This document shows positions 32,481 to 44,333 of a stretch of DNA of 64,000 nucleotides, in pieces. The translations under genes and the position numbers were made by a program. Under the pieces are notes generated by a model. The model made no database searches. It worked only from the letters and a program-made list of their open reading frames with translations, and was not told the origin of the DNA. Each line of letters opens with the position of its first letter. Position 1 is the stretch's first letter. The stretch spans positions 134,551,846 through 134,615,845 of the forward strand of contig OX336388.2 of NCBI GenBank assembly GCA_946902985.2, read 5' to 3'. Origin of the DNA: Meconema thalassinum. Lineage: Eukaryota > Arthropoda > Insecta > Orthoptera > Tettigoniidae.

Positions 32481-33531
32481 CACGCAAATGAGAGGTGTTC
32501 GGACCGGGGATAATGGTTGGTCGAACGAAGGGGTGTTTGTGTCTAATTTGGAGGGTGTGATCTAATGGGGTGAGTTTTGGTGAATGTGCGGGGACTTGGA
32601 TTTGGGCGTGTGGGTGTGAGCTTTGGTCGGGGGAAATGCTCTAGTTTACGGGGGTTGCGAATTGGGTAGATGCCCTAATCAATTAAGCTATTAGCGCTCG
32701 TCGCGAGTATCGCAGAAGAGCATTTTAACTAGTTGTTGACCACGCACGGAACTGCTTGTCAGCCGTGTGACTCACTCAAGGCTGTAATAATGAAACTGGC
32801 CGCTGCTTAAACAGCAGTTCTATTAAGTGGGCAGTGAGGGGTCGTGGTAAAGGAAATCGGGATGTAAAACAAAGTGTGAAATGAAGATGTACAAGAGAAT
32901 GTGTGTGTAAATGGTCACTGTTTTATTGGACCGTAATTGTTAGTGTAGGTCTCTCTTTTAGGGAAGTGTAACACAATGTAAAACATGTTATACAATAGCA
33001 GTGTGTGTGTTAAAGGGTATGATTACACTTGTAAATCTGGTAGGATTGAGACACACACTTACCTTTAGGTGATGATTCGGGAACCAGAGCGGCAGAGCCT
33101 CGGGCGGCAATAGACTTCGAGTTCAAGTAGGCCCTCCTTTTTATTTGTTTGTCGTCGCTCGGTCAGCATTCCCCTGTGTTCGGTGTACTAGATTCTCAAG
33201 TATGCCTGTGTGTGTAATTAGGGAAAGTTATTGGCTAACCGCTTATGTTAGGCGGCCGCCTCTTGCAGTGTTATAGATGATGTGTGGGTTTTGCTGTATT
33301 TCAGCTTGGGGTAGTTTCTGGGGTTAGAAGAGGGTGTGGGATGTTGTGGCCGAAGTCTAGTACTCGTAGAGTAGTGGATGGGTTTTAGATGAGTTTATGG
33401 ATGTCCCTCTTGTCGGTGTATGTGGGTTCAGTGGCGTAAGCCACCTCCCCCTTTAGGGGTGCATGTCCTGAGGGTGTAAACCCTCCGGGCATGACAGAGG
33501 GAGCCGTGACAGTAGATTTGCTGGTACATTA
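32481..33531. other. Unclassified intronic DNA
   Basis: This stretch is GT-rich with no credible ORF. A pair of short inverted repeats occurs at 33450-33505 (CCCCCTTTAGGGG and GAGGGTGTAAACCCTC). Confidence 0.4.
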
Positions 33532-35031
33532 ACAAGTAGTTCCGTAGAGAACTACACAGCCTATTTTCATATATCCTACTCATGTTAATTGCCTCTATCT
33601 ACATACAAAATTTCAGTTTGAAGGTTGTGATAGATTCGTAGATATTGAGAACCGTCTAAATAGGTATTTCAGATGGTCGCCAGGTTCGATTTTGATTTAT
33701 GTACTATTACATGAAGATTATTGTGTACGTGTGGTATTCAAACTTCAATCGCATGATTAGAACACAAGAAGTAATAACGAGATTTTAAAATTTCGCACAG
33801 CTGTCATCTTGTGATTATGAAAACTATTGAAATAAATTAAATGCCAGAGGATTAACATTTGTATAAGCATTTAACGTGCAAAATTTCACTACACTAGAAT
33901 GGTTAAATCGCGAGAAACGTCCATTTAAATATTTATAAATCGCGTTGCCTCCATGTTGGATTTGTGATCACCAGGTTACTGAAAGTTCTATAGGTGAACT
34001 TATGTTCATAGCCCATATAAACATTAAAAAATAGTTTGATTGCTATAATAGATTCGGAGATATTCAGAGCCGTCTAAATATTTCGGATGGTCGCCATGTT
34101 GTTATATGTATAGGCCCTAGAGTCATGTACCATTAAAGGAAAATTATTGCGTAGTTTCATTATTCAAACTATCACTTCGATCGCATGATTACGACACAAG
34201 AAATAAAAACTTAATCATAAAATTCGCACAGCCGCCATCTTGAGGATATATAAACAATTCAACAAAATTAGATACCAGTGCATTACAATGTGTATAAACA
34301 TTTGCTGTACCAAGTTTAATTGCGTTTGGATCATTAAATCGCGAGAAAGGTCTATTTAAAAATTTCAACATCGCTTGGCCGCATTTTCGTTTTGTAGTTA
34401 ACTGGTTTTTGAAAGGCTTATAGATGAACTTCCAGTAGTGCCCTTTATATCCGTACAAATTTTCCGGGTGATACCGCTAAGAGTTTCAGAGATAGAGAAT
34501 GCCGGTGAAATATTTCACACAGCCGCCATCTTGAGGTTATGTAAACAATTGAACGAAGTTAGATGTTGGTGTATTACAAAGTGTATAAACATATACTGTA
34601 CCAAGTTTTATTGCATTTGATTGGTTAAATCGCGAGAAACGTCTATTTATAAGTCGTTATTTCACTTGGCCGCCATGTTGGATTTGTAGTTACCAGGTTT
34701 TCAAAGGTCACAAAGGTGAACTTCTAGTAGTTTCCTTTATCACAGTACAAGATTCCAGGGTGATATAGGTAATAGATTCGGAGATATTGAATGCTGGTGA
34801 AATATTTCGCACAGCCGCCATGTTGGATTGGTCAGACGTAACAAAATTTGAAGGGCTTGGTCGGGGTCGTCCGGAATAGTGCTATGAACTTCCCGAGTTT
34901 CATTGAAATTGCGCCAGCCGTTTAGAAGTTATTAGGGGGGACACACACGCACCATCACACACACGCACGGGCAAAAGGTGATCTCATAAGCCTTTTTTTT
35001 TTTTTTTTTTTCAAAATTGAAAATAGGCTAA
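33532..35031 (+). mobile_element. Repeat family B, copy 3, complete
   Basis: The 5' end is ACAAGTAGTTCCGTAGAG with CAGCCTATTTTCAT. The 3' part has GCGCCAGCCGTTTAGAAGTT, a CA-rich tract, and a T-rich hairpin ending GAAAATAGGCTAA. Internal units of roughly 300 bp each contain CAGCCGCCAT. No ORF. Confidence 0.75.
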
Positions 35032-35117
35032 AAATCAGCCTATGGGGCAAAAACACCTAGTATTTATAAGGGACGTAAAATCAAAATCATTCTTCTTCTT
35101 GCATCGTTATGCCCGAC

Positions 35118-36275
35118 TCAGGAGCACGGTTGAACCTGTTTAAATGATGTGTTGGCCTTCTTTTCCTTCCAAAATCTCTTCATCCTCTCGCTGAGCGCCT
35201 TTCTTTGGTCTTCTGTCCAAGTTATGGTGGCCCTGGTGTTGGGTTTGTCTTCAAATTGGTGATTGTCGATTAGGGTTCTGAATTTGCATCTGTCCTGTAT
35301 AATATTGTCTGAAATTTTGATTTCCTGGAGATCTGTTTCAATTTCACGTAGCCAGCTGTTCTTGGTTTTTAGTGAGAGGGCCAAGTTGAGAATTCTTTTA
35401 GTCAATCTGCCATTATTCATTCTGATAATGTGCCCGTAAAATTTCAATCGTCTTTTCCGAAAAGTATGAGACATTTTTTCACATTGGCGATATATTTCTT
35501 GGGATGACTTTTTCCTCCAGATTCCCTCTATAAAAACTGGGCCAAAAATTTTTCGTAAAATTTTCCTTTCTTGTTTTTCAATCTCTTTGGTTAAAGATTT
35601 GCCACCAATGATTAAGGTTTCTGATGCATATAACGCCTCCGGTTTGATTACTGTATTATAATGTCTAAGTTTTGCTTTCCGAGATATTGATTTTTTGTTA
35701 TACCTATTCCAAGTGATTCTGTAAGCTTTCTGTAATTTGGAAATTCTCTCTTTATTTGCTTCACGGTTTAAACCAGAGGGCTGAATAATTTCTCCCAGAT
35801 ATTTGAATTCGTTCACTTGAAAGATTTTGCCGAATTTAGTTCTCATAGGTTGCCCGTCTAAGTATCGTGAGGCTCCTTCCATGTACTGAGTTTTTTCATA
35901 AGAAATTTGAAGTCCCGGTTTGATGGCAATTTCATGTAATTTCTCAATGGAATGAATTGCTTCTTGCCTGTTATTAGAAAGGATTGCTATGTCATCAGCA
36001 AAGGCCAAACAATGTACATGAATTCTATCTTTGAGTAGTCTGCCAAGGGTTATTCCCTTAGTTTCCTTTTCCTAGGTCCTGATTATCTTCTCAAGTACGA
36101 GGTTGAACAGTAACGGAGATAATCCGTCTCCTTGGCGGACCCCAGTGTTAATTGCAAACGGCTCAGATATTTCGCCGAGGAATTTAACTTTTGAAGTAGT
36201 GCCAGTTAGTGTTTGTCTGATTAATTCTCTTGTTTTTCTATCCACTTGAAATTCTTCTAGAGTATTATTATAGGT
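35118..36275 (-). pseudogene. RTE-type LINE, reverse-transcriptase 3' half
   Basis: On the minus strand the frame starts at about 36275 (LEEFQVDRKTRELIRQTL). It holds GVRQGDGLSPLLFNLVLEKI, catalytic FADD in LAFADDIAIL, EFKYLGEIIQPSGL, LYASETLI, RKILRKIFGP and RRLKFYGHIIRMN. It ends at TGA 35118-35120. One TAG at 36072-36074 (IIRT*EKE) is the only stop, and the frame is otherwise unbroken. It is 5' truncated inside the RT domain, directly after unrelated GC-rich DNA. The tail AAGAAGAAGAATG lies at about 35085-35100. It belongs to a different subfamily from the 25-kb copy. Confidence 0.88.
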
Positions 36276-36399
36276 TACTTGGGGTGGGGAGGACGAGGTA
36301 GGGGGGAGGGGGTGGTCGTGCCCACCCGGATTTACTGTTATGCGGGCTGGACGCGACACAGTTCTTGTTTATTTGTTTAAAAGCACTTTATAAATAAAT

Positions 36400-36869
36400 A
36401 TATATTCCAAAAAGATGGTATATTGGCTTTCATGGCCAGTGAATTAAAACTCAGCAATGTGTCTAGGTTTGTGCCGTGTCTTGTGTGGGGTTTCGTCTAG
36501 GAACACCAAGCTGGCTCATCAGTAGGCTCTTGGTGTCCGCACCTGGGCCCGCACAGAAGTAGCGAACTGTGCACTATGTCCCTTCATGCTTGACAGGGAG
36601 GTAAAAGGCTGCTTGAGATATTAGCTCTCTCAGTTAAGAAACGCACGTGCATTTCATAAGAAGGGAAGTAGTGCACAGTTCGCTTCTCCTGTGGGGGTCC
36701 AGGCGCGGACACCAAGAGCCCGCTGATGAGCCAGCTTTGTGTTCCAAGGCGAAACCCCACACAAGACACGGCACAAACTTAGAAGAAGATGATGATGATG
36801 ATGATAATTGTTGTTTTAAGGGGCCTAACATCTAGGTTTTCAGCCCCAAACTTAGAAGAATCGCTGAGT
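36400..36869. mobile_element. Repeat H, inverted pair (palindrome)
   Basis: AAAACTCAGCAATGTGTCTAGG to CTTGGTGTCC (minus orientation, 36445-36532) is mirrored by GGACACCAAGAGCCC to CACGGCACAAACTTAG (36696-36783). A short (GAT)n plus GGGGCCTAACATCTAGG insert interrupts the right arm between two copies of AACTTAGAAGA. A piggyBac remnant follows at the TTAA of GAGTTTTAA. Confidence 0.65.
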
Positions 36870-37212
36870 TTAACCCGGGAGAGGCGGCGCTTACCTGATC
36901 AACGTTAGAGGTGGCGTGGGGTCATTTCTGACCCCTCCCAATAATTTCTCAGTAGTAACGACTATTTTTTCGTTAATGCTACTGATATGGCATGAAAACA
37001 TTCACTGAACTAATGAGCAAGTACATTTGTCTAAAATGAAAATCATGCTCATTATAAATGGGTAATTATACTATAATTGAAATGGTGTGGATCTGATAGG
37101 TAATCATCTAGTTTTATGAAATATCTGATAATTCTTACTTCAGTTTGCCTATTAACAATTTCAAAACGAATGATTAGACAAGTTTTAGATAATCTAGGAT
37201 TCTAGATTTTCA

Positions 37213-37506
37213 TCAATGACATATTTTAGAGAAGTCTCTTGCTGTATTGTATTGGTGTTGTATTGTACTCCATTTTTTATTTATATTTGCTGTAAGGGTC
37301 CACATCTGCTGAGAAAGTGGCATATCATCGTCACTTTCTTCATTTTCTTCTTCGTCTGCACTCTGCTAAGTATCACTGCAAGATTCTGCTATTACTAGTT
37401 CATCTTTACTATCACTGTTAACACCTCCTAATATTTCTTCCTCGTCGACGTCTTGCAGAAGAGATAACACTCCGGATTCTTGCTCTTCGTAGCTCAGACG
37501 ATTCAT
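37213..37506 (-). pseudogene. piggyBac transposase N-terminal remnant
   Basis: From ATG at 37506 the minus strand reads MNRLSYEEQESGVLSLLQDV, then DEEEILGG, and acidic DEEENEESDDDMPLS after one TAG (37366-37368). It ends at TGA 37213. An acidic N-terminal region of this type precedes the DDD catalytic domain in piggyBac proteins. Nothing like the catalytic domain follows, so most of the gene is gone. The assignment relies mainly on position between TTAA-flanked ends. Confidence 0.55.
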
Positions 37507-37548
37507 AATGAGCAGGCGCGTGTATTCCATGGAAGTAAGGTAAGCATT

Positions 37549-38136
37549 AAAACTCAGCAATTCTTCTAGATTTGTGCCGTGTCTTGTGTGGGGTTTCGCC
37601 TAGGACACCAAGCTAGGCTCATCGGCGGGCTCTTGGTGTCCCCGCCCGGACCCCCACAGGAGTGACGAACTGCGCGCCACCTCCCTTTATATAAGGTGCA
37701 ACTGCACCACTTGACTACGAGAACTAAAAGCTCAAGCAGCCTTAACCTCCGGGTCCGGGCGGGGACACCAAGAGCCCGCCGATGAGCCTAGCTTGGTGTC
37801 CTAGGCGAAACCCCACACAAGACACGGCACAAACCTAGAAGAATTGCTGAGTTTTAATTCACCGGCCGTGAAAGCCAATATACCATCTTTTTGGAAGCCT
37901 TCATGGGAGGTTAAGGCTGCTTGAGCTTTTAGTTCTCGTAGTCAAGTGGTGCAGTTGCACCTTATATAAAGGGAGGTGGCGCGCAGTTCGTCACTCCTGT
38001 GGGGGTCCGGGCGGGGACACCAAGAGCCCGCCGATGAGCCTAGCTTGGTGTCCTAGGCGAAACCCCACACAAGACACGGCACAAACCTAGAAGAATTGCT
38101 GAGTTTTAATTCACCGGCCGTGAAAGCCAATATACC
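37549..38136 (+). mobile_element. Repeat H, complex copy with TATA boxes, 12-bp target duplication
   Basis: AAGGTAAGCATT flanks it at 37537-37548 and 38137-38148. It comprises one minus and two plus segments. The last begins GGAGGTTAAGGCTGCTTGAG, has CTTATATAAAGG at 37961-37971, then GGACACCAAG...CTTGGTGTCC (a 10-bp stem) and ends GCCAATATACC. The minus segment has its own TATATAAG at 37687-37694. No ORF. Function unknown; a promoter-bearing non-coding retro-repeat is possible. Confidence 0.6.
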
Positions 38137-39591
38137 AAGGTAAGCATTGCTTACCCAAGTAAAATAATGACGGGTGCAATAATTATTTACTTTGGTTATA
38201 GTGATATTCCAGTCTCTGTGTCCTAATGAACCCATTCACACTTCGTTGTTCTTTGATGTCTACTGCGAGTTCCTTGCGGAGTCACTTGCAGCAGCATAAT
38301 AGCGTGACATGCCCTCTTTTGGTATTTCATGGTACTGCAGAGTGAGTGAAAGTGAAGGCTATAGGAAGCAATTCCTTGAGTTACATACCTTAGGCCGAAA
38401 ACAAGGAGCGGTCAGTTTTCAAAGATAGTGTGTTTACTCGCCCATTATAGTTTGAAAAAGCGTGCCAGTGTTTGTGTAAAACAGCTTTTTATATGCTGCG
38501 TTAAAACGTGTGATTGTTTTACAGTGGTAGGCCGTCATTTGTATAGTTAGCGATATAATGTTGTCTAATGCAATATAAGGGAGTAGGGTATGCAGTAGAC
38601 GTTTTTGTTTACACTAGAAGGCGTGAGAAATCTGTAAAAAATATGGCACCGGGACCTGGGTCAAGAGATGACAGCGTGTGAGGTACGGTAAATTTGAGAA
38701 TAAAATATTATTTTTATTAGGAAGTCGTCCAACTCCTCAATTGAGTAGGTCTATTAACACAAAAGTGAAAGCTTGTATTCCGTATTTTAACTAAACGTAT
38801 AACATTTATCATTGATTTCAATTGAGATAGATTTACTTTCTAAGTTCAAAATATTCCAAACTTCTACAACTGGGTCTTCAATTATTTTGCGAAGAAAACC
38901 ATTGCTTACCCTAAGTAAAATTCCACCACACGCCACTGATAATGAGTTATTTTAACACCTAACTACAGTCAATTCTATTTCGTGATCAGACAGCTACATT
39001 CTCATGGAGTACGCGTAAGACTGGAACAGCTGTTCACTCTGCCAGCGGGACTGGTGGCGCGGGGTCTTTCAGAACACATTGCTACATGGCTCGATAAAAA
39101 TACATTTGACTCGGCCCTCAACCCTTCCACTAATAGGCTACTGCCCTCAGACAATTGATAAGGCATGTGGAGATAGGTATGTGGCAGGTTTGGTCTGTGT
39201 GTAGTAAAATGCAGAAACCCCAGCTTATCGAAACTGCGTGGGGTAAAAAGTCCCCCGCGCCACCTCTCCCGGGTTAATACACCTTAGCGTTATATACAGG
39301 GTGATTCTAAATTCCCATTACAGACTTTGAGGTCTTGTAGGGGGGGACCAAGACGGTTAAGTTTAGTATATGAACTTGTGTCCGGAAACGTACCGTTTTC
39401 CCGCTACCCGAAAAAAACACCACAGCAAGTCTGAAGGTCACGCGTAGTCGGTGCGGTGTTGTCCAGTACGTCCTCACATGCAGCACGCGACTGAAGGTAC
39501 TGTGCAATAGCATGGTAACACCGCCGGGCGCGGGTAGGAGAGCGAGGCGGAGGACCGGTTGACCTTCAGGCCTGCAATGCTGTGTCCCGCA

Positions 39592-40599
39592 GGGCGGGCA
39601 TCAATTCCTGTCGATTTTCCTTATTTCCACTCGGTCCTCCAAGGGACCCAAAAATGAGTCCCTCAATTCCGCTCAGGTTTTGACAAGAGGTCGGCGAAGA
39701 GGTTATCCCCAATGACGTAAACAAATGTTATAACCCTCCTGCTCGCATACCAATGGCCGGGTCTAACACCTTATGCAGCGCATGAGCGAATTCTTGAATG
39801 CAGCTGATTTTTTCGTTCTAGGCTGGAAAACAGTATTTTCAGCATCCGTAGCTGATATTGAAAGTATTTTTAGGTACAAATTATACACCTATTATTATCT
39901 AAATTTAATTTAATGTCTGATTAGGTTAAAAAAACATACAAACATTTAATTACGCACATGTTAAAAACAATGCATAAACTTTGTAGAAAAAATAGACAAC
40001 TTGGCGGACTTATTTAAAAGAATATTATGATTAAATTTAAATAACTTGTATTTTCTGCCATATAAGTTATAATGTGTCAAACACTCTATACCTGATTTAA
40101 CGAATGAGCGGACTTGACATCAGAGCGGTTGACCAATGGCACAACAATGTCTTGCGAACACCACCACGCCATCGGTCAAGCGCTCTGAAGCCAATTTTTT
40201 TTCTACAAATTTTAAGCATTGTTTTTAACATGTACGTAATTAAATGTTTGTATGTTTTTGAACCTAGTCAGACATTATAAAATTAAATTTAGATAATAAT
40301 AGGTGTATAATTTGTACCTAAAAATACTTTCGATATCAGCTGCGGATACTGAAAATACTGTTTTCTAGCCTAGAACGGAAAAATCAGCTGCATTCAAGAA
40401 TTCGCTCATGCGCTGTAGAAGATGTTTGACCCGGCCCTTGGTATGAGAGCAGGAGGGTTATGACATTTGTTTCCGACATTGGGGATGACCCCTTTGCCGA
40501 CCTCTTGCCAAAGCCTGAGCGGAGTTGAGGAACTCATTTTTGGGTCCCTTGGAGGGCCGAGTGGAATTAAGGAAAATCGAGGGGAATTGATGTTCGACC
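39592..40599. mobile_element. Long-inverted-repeat (foldback) element, 1,008 bp
   Basis: Arms of about 385 bp (39592-39975 and 40208-40599) mirror each other, for example CATCAATTCCTGTCGATTTT versus inverted CATCAATTCCCCTCGATTTT. GTCCCGCA is duplicated at 39584-39591 and 40600-40607. The central 230 bp is unique. The 8-bp duplication suits hAT-type mobilisation. It ends 24 bp from the Orco exon boundary at 40631. Confidence 0.82.
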
Positions 40600-40630
40600 G
40601 TCCCGCACTATAATAAGGTAACAGACTGAC

Positions 40631-40814
40631 CTGACCACGTGCTTATGTCGCTCCACCCAGTATTTGATGGCCGACCTCACGAGCAGTTCCTGCTTCTTGG
40701 TCAGTCCATTAGGTCCTATGGTCCCACTCTGCAGCGCCATTGATGAGTTACGCTGGAACCCGGAATAATCCCGCTGGTTGCTGTAGATACTGCGTATGTT
40801 CACACTCTCACTGT
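40631..40814 (-). CDS. Orco: Odorant receptor co-receptor Orco, internal exon (calmodulin-motif exon)
   Basis: The exon is 184 nt on the minus strand, with acceptor TATATTTTCAG and donor CAG|GTCAGT. Its first two bases (AC) complete a GAC codon begun by exon 55963-56179. Its last two bases (AG) are completed by exon 1027-1126. It encodes [13 protein letters not shown], then [17 protein letters not shown] and [22 protein letters not shown] and SAIKYWVER are near-invariant in Orco, and SAIKYWVER is the calmodulin-binding-like site in intracellular loop 2. The variable part before GPNGL is normal for that loop. The frame is clean. Confidence 0.96.
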
Positions 40815-40956
40815 CTGAAAATATAAAATACTAGTAGTAGTACCCGGATTCGTCCGGTGTATTTATTTATCCTCTTCAGACACAATAAAAAATGTGTAAC
40901 TCAGCTTTTCTGGTTCTGTCTTTATTTCGTATTAAATAATGGCAAAAATCACGCGT

Positions 40957-41080
40957 ATTTTAATAATAATAATAATAATAATGTTATTGGTTTTACGTCC
41001 CTTTTAACTACTCTGGCTTTTAGAGACGCCGGGGCGTGTATTTTAAGACACATAGGCTATATTGTTAATACATTATTAAA
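40957..41080 (-). mobile_element. SINE 3' fragment with (ATT)n tail
   Basis: On the minus strand, CCGGCGTCTCTAAAAGCC, GGGACGTAAAACCAATAACA then ATT repeats (40963-40983). The same tail occurs on the plus strand at 60905-60990 (GGCGTCTCTAAGAGCCGC, GGGACGTAAAACC). Confidence 0.65.
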
Positions 41081-41275
41081 ATTACACACCAAAGTTGCCG
41101 ATCGGGATTGTTCCGAGCGCCAAGTCGCGGGCATAGAACCTATCTATGGACTGGAAAAACGAATGGGTTCGAATACCCCAATCAGACATTCTTGAATGGT
41201 TTTCCATGGTTTGTTGTTTACAAATCCAGGCTTCCTTTCAACTTCTTGTCCAATTCAATTCATATATATTCATTT

Positions 41276-42786
41276 TTAGCCTATTTTCAATTTTGAAAAA
41301 ATAGGCTTATGAGATCACCTTTTGTCCGTGTGTGTGCGCGTGTGTGTGTGTGAGGTGTGTGTGTGTCCCCCCCCCCCATAATAAAATCTAAACGGCTGGA
41401 GTGATTTCAATGAAACTCGGTAAGTTCATAGCACTATTCCCGGCGACCTCGACCGTGCCTTTCAAATTTTGTTACGTCTCACCAATCCAATATGGCGGCT
41501 GTGCGAAATATTTCACTAGCATTCAATATCTCCGAAACTATTACCAATATCGAACTGAAATTCTGTGCGGTGATAAAGGGCACTACTAGAAGTTCACCTA
41601 TGAGACCTTCAAAAACCTGGTGACTACAGATCCAACATGGCGGTCAAGTGCAGTTGAGACTTTTAAATACACTTTTCTCGCGATTTAACTATCCAAACGT
41701 AATGAAACTTGGTACAGCAAATGCTTATACACATTGTAATGCACTGCAGTCTAATTTAGTTCAATTGTTTATATAACCTCAAAATGGCGGCTGTGCGAAA
41801 TATTTCACTGACATTCTATATCTCCAAAACTATTACAGATACCACCCTGCAATTTTGTACGGAGATAAAGGGTACTGATACAAGTTTACCTATGTATATT
41901 TCATAAACCTGCAATGTACAAAACGAACATGGCGACCAAGCGAATTTGAAATAATTTAATAGACTTTTCTCGTGATTTAACTCTCTGAGCGCAGTGAAAT
42001 GTGGTACAGTAAATGATTTTGCAGATTTTAATGCACTGCCATCTAATTTAATTCAATTGTTTACATAACCTCAAGATGGCGGCTGTGCGAAATTTTAAAA
42101 TCAAGTTTTTATTTCTTGTGTCGTAATCATGCGATCGAAGTGAAAGTTTGAATAATGAACCTAGGCTATAATTGTCCCTGAATGGTACATAACTCTATGG
42201 CCTATACATATAACAATCCTAAATGGCGAGCTTCCGAAATATTTAGACGGTTCTCAATATCTATGAATCTTTTACAGCAACCAAACTGAATTTTTGTATG
42301 TTCATAGAGACTATGAACATATGTTCACCTATAGGACTTTCAGTAACCTGGTGAGCACAAATCCAACATGGCGGCGACGTGAAGTATAAATATTTAAATG
42401 GACGTTTCTCGCGAATTAACTATCCGAGTGCCGTGAAACGTTGCATGTTAAATGCTTATACAAATGTTGATCCACTGGCATCTAATTTATTTCAATTGTT
42501 TGCATAATCACAAGATGGCTGCTGTGCGTAATTTTAAAATCTCGTTTTTACTTCTTGTGTTCTAATCATGCGATTGAAGTTTGAATACCACACGTACACA
42601 ATAATCTTAATGTAATAGTACAAAAATAAAAACCCAACCTGGCGACCATCTGAAATATTTAGACGGTTCTCAATATCTACGAATCTGTTACAGGAATTAA
42701 ACTGAAATTTTGTATGTTGATAGAGGCAATTAACATGAGCAGGATATATGAAAATAGGCTGTATAGTACTTCACGGAACTACTTGT
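41276..42786 (-). mobile_element. Repeat family B, copy 4, complete
   Basis: The minus-strand 5' end ACAAGTAGTTCCGTGAAG is at 42786 and the 3' hairpin ends GAAAATAGGCTAA at 41276. A GT tract at 41328-41365 and GGCTGGAGTGATTTCAATGA mark its 3' part. It has several ATGGCGGC motifs and no ORF. Confidence 0.75.
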
Positions 42787-43062
42787 TATCTCTCAATAAC
42801 ACCTCTGATAAGCTAAGTGTTGGGAGGGCATCCGGCCGTAAAAAACCATCCACCAACATAAGACTCATCTCTCTTCTCCCACCAACCCCCATAGAAATGG
42901 GAATATTTAAGGAGAGAATGACGGTTCAGGATTCACTTATTACCAACTGCTGCCGAGAAGAAGAATATTAAAAGTGAAGGTCCTCATATGTGTAACCTGG
43001 GTCTGAATAGGTTGTTTTATGATCGACGATGTAGAAATGTGAATATTATACGTCAGAAAACT

Positions 43063-44270
43063 GTATCATAATGATGGTCATTATAACACTATTTTTCATT
43101 ATGAAATAGTTTCTCCAGCTAATCAGAGCTCATTCATTGACCAATTAGGTAAGGATACCTGGCCGAGAACATCCCATTTGAATTTCTGCAGGAGTGCCGC
43201 GACTGTGTTGGCCGTATGAGGTCGTGCATTGTCGTGGAGCGACCACGGCGGCTATGGCGTTCACTGTCATTCGGCGGTCCTGGGTAATGAGTGCATCAAC
43301 CAGCTGGACGTTGTCATCGGTAATAGAGGGGGGTGCCCAAGATCGGGCATCATCGGCTAACGACACCCGTCCTTCCCTGAAGCGCTTGTGCCACGCCTTC
43401 ACCTTTGCAAGCGACATGCAGTGTTCTCCGTACACTTGTAACATTCGGCGATGAATGCCCGTCCCCCCTACTCCTTCTGCTGTCAGAAACCAAACAACCC
43501 CTCTTTGCTCTTTGGTTGACGCCTCCATGTCACTGTTTGCAATGAGACTGGCAGCGTTGGACGATTGATGCATGCTGCTGCTCGCTTTGTATCGTCACGT
43601 GACGTGCACGCGTGCCCTCTAGCGACGGGCTGTGACCTTCCACGCTCTGGTGGGAACCACACCTCGTTACACACGCCACGATTAGCCGATGTCGTCACCG
43701 GTTTGCGCATTCCAGCCTCCAGCTCGTTACTTTTTGAACGCACCTTATAAATTACCGACATGAAAAGTGCACCGTCCATATGTTCGCGTAAATAAACTGG
43801 CGAATATGAGACAAGAAGTAGCACTGTACCTTAATATCCCCAACCCCAATTACTACACAGCACATTGCTTTCAAACGACTTCGGTGACAATATTAGTAAA
43901 TGCTAGTTCTGATCGCCACTAGACATCATGCAGGTTGTAAACAATAGCATTGCCAAGCAAAGTAAATGGTCTCTGCTTTCGAAATTCTTTGACCCACGCA
44001 TGCGCTTTGTTCAGTGAGCAAACCACCCAGCGCGCTCTGTTCACTAACTGAATTAACTGAATCCCACAGATATTTATGAATATATATGTTAAAAAATATA
44101 ATAAAATTATAATTATCGTCGAACATAAACAGTCGTGTGCAACTCGCCTATAATGGTAATTAAGACACTCGTATGGAAATTATAAAACTCGCTTATGCTC
44201 GTTTTATAAACATACTCGTGTCTTAATTATTGCCATTATAGGCTCCTTGCATAATGTACTATTATGGATG
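43063..44270 (-). mobile_element. Palindromic-end element P, copy 1, interrupted by mariner
   Basis: Inverted relative of 48748-50990. It contains the strong palindrome GCCTATAATGGTAATTAAGAC...GTCTTAATTATTGCC.ATTATAGGC at 44143-44252 and the end motif CATAATGATGGTCATTATAAC at 43067-43088. No protein. Ends are approximate. Confidence 0.55.
43160..43747 (-). mobile_element. mariner, internally deleted and 3' truncated
   Basis: The TIR TAAGGTGCGTTCAAAAAGTA is at 43747 with TA beyond. The minus-strand transposase reads MHQSSNAASLIANSDMEAST, VYGEHCMSLAKVKAWHKRF and NAIAAVV, then jumps to APRQCTTSYGQHSRG and ends in mid-sequence at 43160. The first catalytic Asp and the conserved middle are missing. 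The jump coincides with that in the copy at 61258. Confidence 0.85.
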
Positions 44271-44333
44271 ATAATGAATACTACTACTGAACTGACACAA
44301 ACTATTAGAAAAAATATTTTAAAACAAGTAGTT

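Larger units (their letters stand above)
36874..39273 (-). mobile_element. piggyBac-type element, degenerate, 2.4 kb
   Basis: Ends CCCGGGAGAGGCGGCGC and, inverted, CCCGGGAGAGGTGGCGC are flanked by TTAA (36870-36873, 39274-39277), the duplication made only by piggyBac-type transposases. A remnant of the transposase N-terminus lies on the minus strand. The catalytic domain was not found. A repeat H element is inserted at 37549-38136. Confidence 0.82.
1127..40630 (-). other. Orco: Orco intron, 39,504 bp
   Basis: This is the sequence between two Orco exons whose ends are GT...AG and phase-compatible (AG at the end of the upstream exon, G at the start of the downstream one). It begins GTCAGT on the minus strand at 40630 and ends TTCTCAG at 1127. 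It is filled almost entirely by the transposons listed below. I saw no further Orco-like exon inside it. Confidence 0.85.
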
